Shown: positions 24,636-37,409 of the stretch, piece after piece
Position numbering within the stretch: position 1 is the first letter of the stretch
Layout: the number at the start of each line of letters is the position of its first letter
The notes under the pieces: model-generated
Seen by the model: the letters and a program-made list of their open reading frames with translations, nothing else
Told to the model about the DNA's origin: nothing
The model's database searches: none
Translations under genes and position numbers: made by a program
Assembly: GCF_021018895.1 (NCBI RefSeq)
Contig: NC_079374.1
Coordinates: 9,277,712 to 9,341,711, forward strand
Source of the DNA: Seriola aureovittata
Taxonomy: Eukaryota; Chordata; Actinopteri; Carangiformes; Carangidae
DNA: 64,000 nt
Reading direction: 5' to 3'

Positions 24636-27600
24636 ATGATGGAGCGAAGAAAAGCCTTAACTATTCCATTTAGTGTTAACAAGGATAACTTGGTATGTAT
24701 AACCCGTGTTTTTTTTTTAAATATCCAGGGTTAATGGCGTACATGTCAACTTGTAAGCTTTTAGCATGTAGCATGACTTGCTTCTCAACCTGGAAAGACG
24801 CTGTGGTGATGCTTACTTTATGCACTGATCACATACTGGTCGCAAGCTCATTGTGATCTGGGATTGCTTGGTGGCTTGACTCTGAGGTTGCTTGCTCATA
24901 TATAATCTTTTTCTTGTGATTCATATATTGCTATTCTCTGTCAATCAGTATAAACACTCTCAGGGATAACAGTTAACACCTTAAGCTTATGCAGCTGCAA
25001 TCAGCATATTTTTGCATAATCAAAGCTGCTACCTTGCTGCTACTATACTGCAGTTTCCATTATAAGATGCCACTAGGGCTTCAACTCAATCATCATCATT
25101 ATCAGTTTATCTTCTAGTTAAATGGTTTGTCGTTTGGACTACAAAATTCTAGAAAATGGTCAAACATGCCTGTTACAGTTTCTCAAAGCTTAACTTCATC
25201 TCTTGAACAGGCTTGTTTTGACAGTCTCAAATCTAAATTTCTCATAAAGCAGAGGAAAAAAAAAAGAAGCAAATCCTCACAACCAAGAACCTGAAACTGG
25301 GGAATGTTTTGGTATTTTTTGCCTTGAAAAATTACTTCAACCCATATATATCAATCAACAAAGTAGTTGCAGATCAATCATTTGTTTAACGACTTACCAA
25401 TTTACTGACCACCGTTTCAATTCTAGCTGCTATCCATAAGCATAAAAACATAATAGATAATCTCAACATAATGGATTACAGATCAAAATTGCAAGCATTG
25501 CACATTTGCCCTGGCTGTAGTTGCACATCTGTGGAAGAATTGACAAGCTCTTGGCTGTTACAGGCAATTCACGTCATACATGATATGCATGGTAACTAAC
25601 CACCCTGTGAATTTTAGATGGAAAACCCACTCAAAATCCCCATGACAGGTCTTTCATCAGAATGTGGGAAGTTAGACAGACAGGTACAGCTGCATTTTAG
25701 CTCTCTGTCTGACCATATGAACAAATGTTATCATTGCTATCCATGGATTATTAGTGAGACTCACGTACACTTTCCTTCCCCTTCAACAGGTTTCCTGGAC
25801 TGCATTTGCAGGTTGCAAACTCAGACATCATGATTCAAAGCCTAAAAATGGATCTGTGATTGACCACAAACATGCAGCCACGGTCACATTGGAAATGGCC
25901 AAGTAAGTGGGTGCTGACAAGAGAGTTTTGACAGATGGACTATTTTAGGCTATCGATTGCAGACTCAAATGCCTCGTCATTGTTCTACCCATTAGCTGAA
26001 ACTGACAAATATATTCAGTTTTTCACACTAAACTGGGCTGAGAATTCAGTCAGTTGTTTTTCCTGTGTTGTTCATTGCAGTTTCCTAAACTTTCACAAGG
26101 TGGGGTACTCACTCCTCAAATCAAGTCTTACAGAGGTGATTTACACCAGTGTGAAATTTCTGAAACGACTGAGCATCAAATATATTGGTCATCTGTTATG
26201 TGAAAGAACAAGCAGTTTAAAGGTTTTCCCCCCCCTATGAAATAAGAACACCATGCTATGGCTTTGTCCTTTCAATACAGTGGGGACTTTGTGCTTTACT
26301 TGTTTTGATTGGTATAATGTTAAGTGGCGAGAGGTGAGGTTTGAGAAAACAATTTTTGAAACTGAAGTACCAAAGAGTTCTCACACTATTTTTAAGCTAC
26401 ACAGCATAAATAACATTGCTTTTTTTCCTCCAACATAATACACGTGTCCACAGTAGGTGCTATTTAGCTCATTAATACAACCACAGGATTTTTCCTTCTC
26501 GTAATACTGAACAAAGACTAACTGATACTGCATTTACTTGCAGCACTTCTGTCCTCCGGTATTTGTTTTCAGAATCTTTTGTATTATTAAATGAACTAAA
26601 CGTTTAATAGCAATTATCCATAATTAAAATAAAATGGAAATAAACTCCTTTCCAACAACAAACTGAACAGCATTTTACTCATGACACCGCAATATGTTTG
26701 AGATGAAGCATAACCAGAACAGAAAGCTGTATGTTTTAAGTTAACATGGCATTTTGATAAGAGAGTATATTTCTCTAATTACACGATGATTATATTATAT
26801 CACACAACTGAGTATATTTGTGTGTAAAAAGGTTATCTTCCTCCCAAGTTCGTTCTTTCTCTGACAGGTATGTCTTGTGCCTGTGTGTACAGTATTAATT
26901 TTGCCCAGTGCCCCAAGCTGCACTGTTTAAAGGGAACATTGTTTATAAGCAACATGACTCAAGGCCATGCTTATCATGACTGCACACACAGCTTATCTAC
27001 AAGAGCAGACCCCTCCCTGTTTATCAGCTATAAGTCAGAATACCTTGATGGGGCACCATGTTGCAGAGAAGACGCTGATCTAGGGAGATTGTGAATAAAT
27101 ATTTCTGTGTTTTGTCCTGTAGGAGGAAGCCCTGTCTGGTCCTGACAGATGTCCTGAAGACAGAGCATGGCAAGACATATATTGAAAGGATAAAACAGAG
27201 TCATACCATGGGAAACGAAGGACAAATGTCAAGTACGCGGAGGGAGAGTGGTCGGTGCAGAGAGGAACCTCTGGCCTGCAGAGAAAGGAGATCCAGTCAG
27301 AGGGAGGTCAACAATGATAAGAGCAAGAGTTTAACCCCTAATCACAACCAGAGGCCGAACTCTTCACCCACTCAAAGGTAGGAAGTTAAACTGTTAAAGG
27401 AATATTTAGAAGTTTTTGGAAATAAGCTTTTTTTGCAGAGAGCTGGATGAGAACATCAACACTACTCATATCTTTCTGTTAAATATAAGGCTACAGCCGG
27501 GAGCCATTTAACTTAACATAAAAACTGGACCTAAGGTGAAACGGCTAGCCTGGTTCTGTCCGCGCAAAAACAAAATCCACCAACCAGCATCCCTAAAGCT

Positions 27601-30600
27601 CACTCACATGTTATATATTGTAGGTTCAATCCATACAAAAACCGAAGTGTAAGAACAAGAAGTTGTAATTCTACCATGCTCGACTGTTTCTTGGCTGAGA
27701 GCAACGTACTTTCCTCTCACACCCACAACACTGAACACTGCCCATTTCGGATTTAGGAAAGCTGGTCACCTAGTGAATTATTGAAACAGTTTCTCCCACT
27801 ACTGCCATTGTTTTTGTTTTAAATTGTAATTTTTTAATGGGCATGGAGCTCAGGAATTTTACAGCGTGGTGAATGGCATAAAGTGGCCGCCTGTTCTGCC
27901 CGTGGCTTCTGCACAGGACATCTTTATTCCTGCTGGCTTGCAGCGTCTCTGCAATAATAATAATCCCATAGATAGACAGCTTCAGCAGACAGAGGGAGAC
28001 TAACTGCCTTAGGTACCTGACTGTGAATAATTAGTCAGAAAATGTAACCTACTTGCCTGAACAGCTTGTCGGCTCATTTTGTTCTAAAAAAAAAAAAAAG
28101 ATTGTCGTTGGAGAATGTCGCTTTGTCTGACATATGATGCTGTACTGGTATTTCCTCAAGAGAGAGACTAAACTTCAATAGTCAGGAAAGTGTGGTAGGT
28201 GGTTTTTGAATAATGAACAAAAATAGCCATAAAAGCAGGAGGAGGTAGTCTTTATTAGGGTAATTTCATCTATTTGTTTTTGGTTAGTTTAAACAGAAAT
28301 TAGCTTTTAATGGTGTTTGGCTCGGCCAGCTGCATCCTTGGCTCTCTGTATTTTCCAGGCTGAGGACTTGATTTTGTTTGGAATAATAGAGGGATTTCAC
28401 AGCTCGAAATTCTGGTTCAGATATGTGTTTCGGCATTTTTTTTTAAAGCATTTTAGCTTTGCCCTGGATAGGTGGGTTTGCTAGAAATGAGAATAATGTC
28501 TGCAGCATGATCAAAGCATGGTGTTATTTTTCTCTCCTCAGGTCAAGACTCAGGAGAAGGTTACAAAATGATGACGCCGAAGATGACAAAGACGAAAACA
28601 AAGATATTGAGGAGGTGATAATAGGGAAGGACAATGGAGCTGACTACAAATTTGCTGAAGTTGTAGGTGGGTAAACACATGAAGGATTCAGATACATGGT
28701 TATTGATGTAATGCTAATCTCCACCTTTATTGTACTTCACTGAGTTATTCTGATGGTGTTAGTCTTGCGCTTGAATCACTATTGTTTTTACTCCCTGGGA
28801 AGCATCACCTTTCCCTTTTTCCCACTCTCCTCTGACCTTGCTGAAGGGTTTCTCTTAAATGTCTTTTAATGTTGGAGTTCTCCCAGTCTGAGAGGTTTAT
28901 TGACACTCCTGGCCTTGCTTCCATACTGAATGAAGAAATGCTGGACAAAACACAACAGAATTTACTCTGCTATTCCCCAACGTGTATTCACAAATTCATT
29001 TGCAAGTTCACAATTTAGCAATGTTTTTCCTGTCCTTCCAGGACACACCCACGAGGATACACCTGAATACAACCAAGGGCGTGTTCTGTCCTACTAGAGA
29101 CAGACTAGAGAAAATGACATTTTCTCTCCTAGAAAGGAGATTGACAGTAATCTTACTCAGTCACATTTCCATAACACTCCAACTCCGCACAAGTCTGAAA
29201 CTAGTGCCATCAGTCCTAGTTGGACATGTCTATGTTTATTTCAGGATGATAGGTTGATCACTGTTTCTCTGTCTCATATAGATTGTGGGTTGTCAGTGAG
29301 CTGGAAACCTGCCAAGGATACAGGAGGTTGTGATGAGTTCACCCCAGCGAGCATCAAGGACAGGTGGATTGATCCAGAAAAAGAACAGCAGCACAGTTTG
29401 GTGGGTACTGTACAGAGTCAAGGCTTTAAAACTCAGAACTTACCAAAGATAACCAACTATAACCAAACCTAACTCATTCCCACAAAAGGCAGAAAATAAA
29501 AGCCCAGACTTGTGCCTTTTTCTGTAAATGTGGAAATTTTCATGTTAGCCTCATGTTCAGAATAAGCCCTTGAATATTTTTTCCACAATAGTCATCACGC
29601 TCATCTTACTTGGCAGAAATATTTCAGTAACACTCCACCACTGCACAAGTCTGAAATTAGTGCCATGACCTTGATGTAAAAGTCGCAGCGTTTTCTGTTT
29701 GCATCCATGCCAAATGTATGAAAATATGGATACCCAGCAAAACGCTTTACATGCAGCTAGCGAACAAATAGTCCAACAGCTTATCATTCCATGCTCGGCG
29801 CGGGGTGATAGGCAGAAAAAATGCCTGTTTCAACAGTGAAATTGGTGAGAAAACATCTTTGGGATACACTACTGACAAGTGGCGGCGATATTCATGAATG
29901 ACACATTCAATGGTCAAACAAGTTTTAAAATCCATCACTGATGCAGCCTGTGAGAGAATTGAGAAGAGAGATCTCAATTCTCTCACAGGCTTCTCTCTTC
30001 CAGTATCAGTACTGTCCAACTCACAGCTGTTCTCCAGTGGTGCAACCACTCCTTCCTGCACCAAGTGGCAGATACTGTGTGAGCATTGTGGTGCTGTCGA
30101 AGATGGTTGTCATGTTTGAAGTTGAAATTTATGGATCAAATTTTGAGATCAAGCAACAAAACGGCAAAGTTGAAAACAATGCAACTTAACAGAAAGATTT
30201 TTATCTTATCCTATTCGACAAAACCAATACTTCAAAGCCAAAGCCATTGCTTTTACGGCAGAAGAAGCCATCAAATATCACATATTTCATGCATTAAAAG
30301 GGGTTCTTTTAATATATATATTTATTTTAAATCTTCCAATTTCTCATCTGTTTGAACATAGAACATTGCACTGTATTCTGTGATGTGTCTGTATGACTTG
30401 TCTGATGATTATACAACAAAAATGATGCATTGTATTCTGTGGTGTTTCAACAGAAGAGGAAAAGAAGGGATACGGAGTCCCAGTGCAATGGAACAGGCAG
30501 CCCCAAACGGCACCGTGAGAGTGTGCTTCGCCTCACTGGGGAAGATGGAAGAGATGGAGGACCGGTCCCTGCAAGTGTTTGTCTAGAAGAAAGTCGAGAG

Positions 30601-33600
30601 GACGTCGATTTGGAGAGCCTGGACCGTAGCATTGTACAATTCACTGTGGGAGGAGATGATACAACAGCAATTCTGGTCCCGATCGTCAATCCAAGTATAG
30701 AGAGCCAGGACAGTCCAACCAAGAGCGGCCCCTCTGAACCAAGTGAGTACACAAACACAGGAAGACTGATGCTAGATCAGCTTCTAAACTTGGTAATTTC
30801 ATTGAATCCATCTGTGAGGAAACAGTGGCTTGAGTAGCCACCACGTAGCTTGATATCATTTAGCATTTTCTGTGCTTGAGCCTGATATCGATATATAAGC
30901 AAAATCCAAGAAAGCATCTGATTTAAAAGCTAAGTGCTCAGGTTCTGGCCAAGCTTTCTGAAAATGACTCTAGAGAACACTTTGGAGGAACAGGCATAAT
31001 AAAATGATCTACTACATAATCACATATTCCTCTAGCTAAGAATATCAGGACTTCCAGCCGTTTGAATAGAGTGGTTGAGAGTAAAAAGAAATCTGACAAC
31101 AGTATATTTGTATACGTGTTCATTTCTGTACATAAACATGTATCAAACATTTCCGGTAAAGAACCTCTTAAATTTCTTTGAAATTGTGAGCAAGATATGG
31201 ACTTTTAAGTTTTGAATTTTCTGTATGTGAGTGATTGCTGTGGGTGACATTAGTCAGGTACCACCCACTCAAACAGTGGTTTAGTTACAGCTTGAGCAGT
31301 GGTGAGGCTCAGTAACATGTGAAGAACAATTTTTTTTTTTAAATGCGTGAACATTTATTATTGATCTTTGAAACTGCAGTCTGACAAAAAAAAAAAAAAA
31401 ACTTAACCCAATAACAGCTTAAGAGCTTTTCTTACAAAAAAATACTCTCTTTTCTGTCTTATATGACAATTGCAAAGTAAATTAAGCTATGTGTAAATAT
31501 TTTCCTCTGTCATTTGAGCTGAGCATCTTTTTGAGCATCATATTTTTTTTTGTAAGTTATTGTTACTTTGTCTTGAAACTATTTTTTCGCTGCCTGTGTG
31601 GATGTGTCCTGCATCTTATTAGCTACTGTGATTCCTCTTTTTTTAAAGCATCCACATGTGTTTTCTAGGATTACTACTTCCCTTGCTCTCTTACAAAGCC
31701 TATTACACGCAGTGTCAAATAAGGACACGAATGTGCTTGGGACTGTGATTGTCTTTAAGCCTTATTTCCAAGTAAACGGCACACTGATGTGTTCATCTTC
31801 ATGCTTGTATTTCAGTTGTGCTGTCCAGTGATGATGGTGGTGATGATGATGATGATGATGATGATGATGAGAGCGGCGATGTTCCTGTGAACCGCAGCCC
31901 AGCGGTCCATAGAAAAGAAAACACAGTAATACAGGGCAAATCTTCAAAGAAAGCTGTGGTCAAGCAGCAAGAAGCTTCTGACGTACAGGAAATGCAGGTT
32001 GGCAGAATGTGTCCCTGTGTTATTTGATCCGCACCTCAATACAACCGAAACATATTAAAATAATCTCAAGAATGCAGGTTTTGATTTTTATGTTGAGGTT
32101 GTAATGTGAAAGAATCTAGTTTCTTCAAAGGGTTACAAACTCTGTGTCATTTCACATTACGCATAGGAAACAACCTTGTACAGGTTTCTAAACCGAGCCG
32201 AGTTAATGCCCAGATTAGCATGACATCACGGGGGGTGTTTTAGAGACATCATGCAGGGCATACGGTTTTACCTCACTCCAGGGGGTCCTGCTTACCACCC
32301 ACTAATTGACTGAAACAAATGAGAGAATGCTTCCCTGTGTAACGGCCACTTAGTTTGTGCCTGACTCACCAAGATTAGAACAGACACGAGTCGTGTAAGA
32401 GAAGGCTCTTGGAATAAATTAAAAGGAAAATTCTGGTTATTCTCAACATATGCACCATTTTTCTGGTTCTAGCTACCATGTTATTTTATGCCACAAACTC
32501 CAGGAGATGAATCAAAAAAGATTAATGCATGTCTCTGTGATAGTGCCTCCAAATTTCAGGCCCAGCTCACATTTTACACTCAGCTGTTGAGCCCTTCCCC
32601 CTACAAACACAAGCATTTTCATCTACAGCTGAGTGCAAAAACCTTGAGCTGACATGAACTTCAGACATTTCATTATCATTCAACTGACAGAGCAGATAGC
32701 AGAGTTACCTGTTGTAGCAGATTTTAGTCAGACATGAAAGGTGGAGAAGGATTTTTAGCCCCCTTCTACTCTGGTACCCAGTGTGAATTAACGGCATTGT
32801 AAATAACATATGAAGATATTATTTTGTTGTTGTGTGAGAAGTTGTCCAGAGATGGCCAAAGAAAGAAGATAACACATGTGCTGGGCAACATTGTAAACAA
32901 GATATTAAGTCTCATTCATTAATCTTTTTTTTTTTTTTTGAAAGGCCAGACAGCGAAATGGTTATAAGTCAGGATTTTTCTGAAATGGGATTTGTGAATA
33001 AATGCCACACAAGTTTTTTGCACAATTAAAGATCAAATCTGTGTGATTTACTATTTCACAAATGAAAGCAATCATGAGATACTGAAGTGGAAAAAAAAAA
33101 AAAATCCTCACTTCAATTGTGAGATGTAATTCTTAGTCATAAGTGCAGCAGGATCTCAGAAACTACACTGATGTCACTTTAAGTTTGCTCTCTTGCTGAG
33201 AGGATTGTCTGAATTGAAAAAGTGCTACATGAGAGTCCTCTTACTGATGATGAACCTATACCGAGGTTGGTAGTGGCAACACTGCTTTTAATTTGTCTAT
33301 ATGGGAAAGGTTGTTCTTGCTTAAATGTTGAAGTTTTGTCATTGTAACAAGATATTCTTCATAGGGTTTGGTTATTATTATGTCGGTTTTGATGACAAGA
33401 CACTTTTCTTATGCATAAAAATAGCTGCATTCAGTAGTCAACAATAGTGTCATTCCTGGTACTGCCACTTGATGGCGCCAAAGTAAAGAATTTCCAAATC
33501 CTACACATAATAGCTTAACATTATTGAAATTGGAAAAAAAATAACCTTCTTATCATTATTGGATTTAAGCAGATTGCATGATCGTATTGCTAGATCTGTA

Positions 33601-36600
33601 TTATCTGTATTATTTATTATGTTGATTTACCAACAGTGTTTGCATCACAAACTGTTGTATGTGTGTGTTGCAGGTGTTGCATGTAGTTGGAGAAGAGCCT
33701 CCTGGTTCAGTGGCACTCTCTTCCACCCCCAGGGTAGACTACTCCTGCATGGGCTTAGCCTTCTCTACCCTGTACTGTGGAAGTTACCGCGGGAAGGCCA
33801 ATGGAGACATTTTGGTAACCTGACTGAGCCACAAACATGCATTTTGCTGATCACATCAGGTATTCAAATCATCATTCCAGGAGATGAAATGCAACTAATG
33901 TTTTCCTCTCCTTTCACAGGTGGCAGACCATGAAATCATCATCCCACTGAAAGGTAAAACTTTTGAAAAGTTTTTAAACACTGAAGTTGAATCGCAGTGT
34001 TCGTAGAGCGGCTGTGGTCCGCCTGTGACCTTTGGCCTGGATTGTATAAACTCTGACCCAAGAGAGACCCATCGCATCTTATTTTGGCCATGCTGTCTGC
34101 ACACCATCTTCCCCCAGCTTAGTGGTCTATTTCAGATAGTAAAGTGTCTGTTCTTGGATTAGACCCTCAAGGCCCTTGTGCACTTTCACCTCTGACCTGG
34201 TGAAATCTCCCCTTCAGGCAACTAATGTGGTTATCCCATGACATTTGATTTTGACTTGAGTGTAAGAACAAATCAAGACTCAATAACCTTGCATGAAAGA
34301 ATGCCTGGTTACTTTAGCCTTGGTTCTAGCCTTGAGAAGTTTCTCAATTATTTACAGGATGTAGACAGTGAAGCTCTGCAATTTTTTTTTTAGCCATGCC
34401 ATCAACGTACTGTTGATAAATCCAAATAACTGTATGTGAACCCTCAACTTTTCCTCTAGCACCTTTTTAATAGCATATTTTGATTGCAGAGATTGAATCA
34501 GTATATAGGGTTGTATAAGTTGATGAAATGCTTTTACTGCAATGTCAGGGGAAAATGCCAGGTGTATTCCTGTGGTGTGTGTTAAAGAAACAACAGTGTT
34601 GATACCAGCACTGCAGGCTGCTAAGCTAACCTGATATCCTTGTCCTACCCCAGACACGAGGGAACAGGTGGAGGTGATGTTAACCTTGAAGCGCAAAGAG
34701 CTGAGGAGGTACAGTGTTTGGGAGCAGCAGGAAATGGAGATGCGGGACCTTCACTTTAAGGTTGATAAGGATCCTTTCCCTGTCGCCATCCTTCTGCTCT
34801 GCGTGTCAGAAACTGCTGCAGCTGCTGTACAGCGGGACCTCTGCAAACTGTGTTTCAAACAAGATGGAACCACGAACCCTGGTGAGTTTGCTGTAATGCT
34901 CTCAGTTTAAATACATGTTCAGTGCTTGGAGTCAGACTCGTATCTCTAAATGTTTTTTTGGAGACGTGGCATTTAGGTTGCCTTCGCTCTAAATCTTACT
35001 TCTGAGATACATCTTTTGCTATACAAATTCCTGATATAATTTCCAGTATTGTTTGATACGTCACATTATTCTCAATGTAAATCTGCATGGTGCATGATAT
35101 TGGTGTTGTGATGTTTTTATTTCAACAGGCAAGGCCAGTCCCTTCATCCTGCTGACTCTGAGAGATCCTCTAGAGGGAATGGAGGGGGCTTTATTGCGCT
35201 CCCTCCTCGACATTGACTGTCTCAACAGTCTGACACATGAACAGTCTGTTGTAACCCATAGTGAAGACAGATTCAATTATTGGGAAGCTATCCACACTCC
35301 GGTTCTTTCTCTGGATGATAGCATAGAGCTGATTAAAAGAACTGGACTGGACTCACACCTGCTGTCTCTGCTGGGCCTGGAGAGCACTGACCCTGACCCT
35401 GACCTTAACACTGACCAGGGCAGTTCACATTCTGACACAGACGAAAGCAACACACCATACAACCAGCTGGAGGTTGAGCTGCATAAAGAGACAGTCCAGG
35501 AGCTGGAGACAGCACCAGAGCAAGACACAGGGACAAAACTCAGACCAGAGGAGGATAAGGAAGAACAAGAGCTTGAACATCCCTCTGAGGTAATTGGTCA
35601 CCAACCTTTTTGGCTTTTGACCTGATAGAATGAAGCAACATATACATCAGCAGAGGATGCATCTGTTTACTGATGTATGACTAGTTTAATCAGAGTGACT
35701 TTCCTTCGTGTATTTGAATCATTTCAAATTGTGCTATGTCACATGAGAAATTGGAGGACAATGTACAATGTGCTGTTATGAATTTCCTTCCACAGGAGAG
35801 AAAGAAGGAACCCTCCCCTGTATACACACTGTGCCATCGTAGAACCAAAGGATCATACTTTGTGTCCCTGTGTAAACCAGACTCAGCATGGACTAAATTT
35901 AAACACCAGGGTCTGCCCCGCAGGCAAGTTACCTACATCATTTCATATGCAGCCTGGTCCGGCCGGGATTGGCATTTGACTCCCAGATGAGGATCTTTGC
36001 TGCCACTAGAGTTCACTTTTAGGACTAGGAACATAATAGATATTAGGGATTCAAAGATCCAAGGCTTTTGCTCTGGGTTCTGATACCTCTGTTTCATTCC
36101 TCCTCTTTTAAGGTTGATCCAGTTTCCTCCTCCTCCACTAAAAGGAGGAATAACTGTTACAATGGAGGACCTGCAGTGCCTTGACAGTGGGCAGTTCCTC
36201 AACGATGTTATCATCGATTTTTACCTCAAGTAAGTAACACATTTTCAAACAAAAGTTTTCAAATTTTCTTTGCTTCCTCGTGTGTTTGTGGAGAAGACAT
36301 CGACTTTGAAAATGATTGTGTTGAAACAGATACCTCCTCCAGAATGTGTCTGCTGCTGTGGCCGAGCGCTCCCACGTCTTCAGCAGCTTCTTCTACAAGC
36401 AGCTGACGCGGAGGGACAACGCCAGCGAGGGTGGCACCAGTGACTCGTAAGTAGTGCTGGCAAAGTTTGGTATGCGCTGGGTCTGCACTGGTATCTACTG
36501 CCTCCGGGAAACAGCCTTGCACTGACAAAAGTTATCGCCTTCTCCCACCTGATCCGCTTTTATATATCACCTTAACTAACTGCCAGAGACCGAAATGGAA

Positions 36601-36863
36601 GCATTATATCCTTAAAGAGATTATAAACTCACTCGAGGACTGTGTGACAAAGTTTAGCTTTAAGCAGTGCAGGTAGAGACAGACTGACAGATGTTTTCCC
36701 CCTCACAGCTTACTATAGCTGAATCCGCTCACTGCTGAGACCACGCAGCACTACAGACTCTGCATACTCACCTTGACCTGACTCAACTACGCTTCATATT
36801 TCTTAGGCGTCTTGTTTCCTCTTCTGTTATAGTACAACATACAAATGAGTTGGTAAATTTATA

Positions 36864-36921
<58 letters not shown>

Positions 36922-37326
36922 AAAATGTATATATATATATAAATGTATGTGTGTATATATATTTATTTATTTATTTATTTTTGTTTCTTGTCACAATAAA
37001 AAAAAAAACCAAAAAAACAATTCTATGATTTCACAATTTATCACCTTAATCTTTCCTTTAACTTAACCTTTAGCTTAATATTTTGGAAGGATATTGAGGC
37101 ATAAATTGCTTTACTTCTGTTCAGTGACAGTGCATCCTATTAGCATGTCCTGTAGCTTAACAGGTGCACAACGCCAAAGACTTGAAAGACAAGTTCAATA
37201 TATTTAGAGACCTTGTTTATAAAGGAGCATCATAACATTCAAACTTCCTGGCACTTCTCTGTCTATGGGTATTTGTGTGTATATGTGTAACAACTTGTGA
37301 AACACTATAAAAACATGTTTCCCTGT

Positions 37327-37409
<83 letters not shown>

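Noticed and set aside
29747..30064. 105-codon minus-strand frame over the senp7 hairpin
   Set aside because: No recognisable motif, crosses the perfect palindrome, and no splice or promoter context; treated as chance or repeat-derived.
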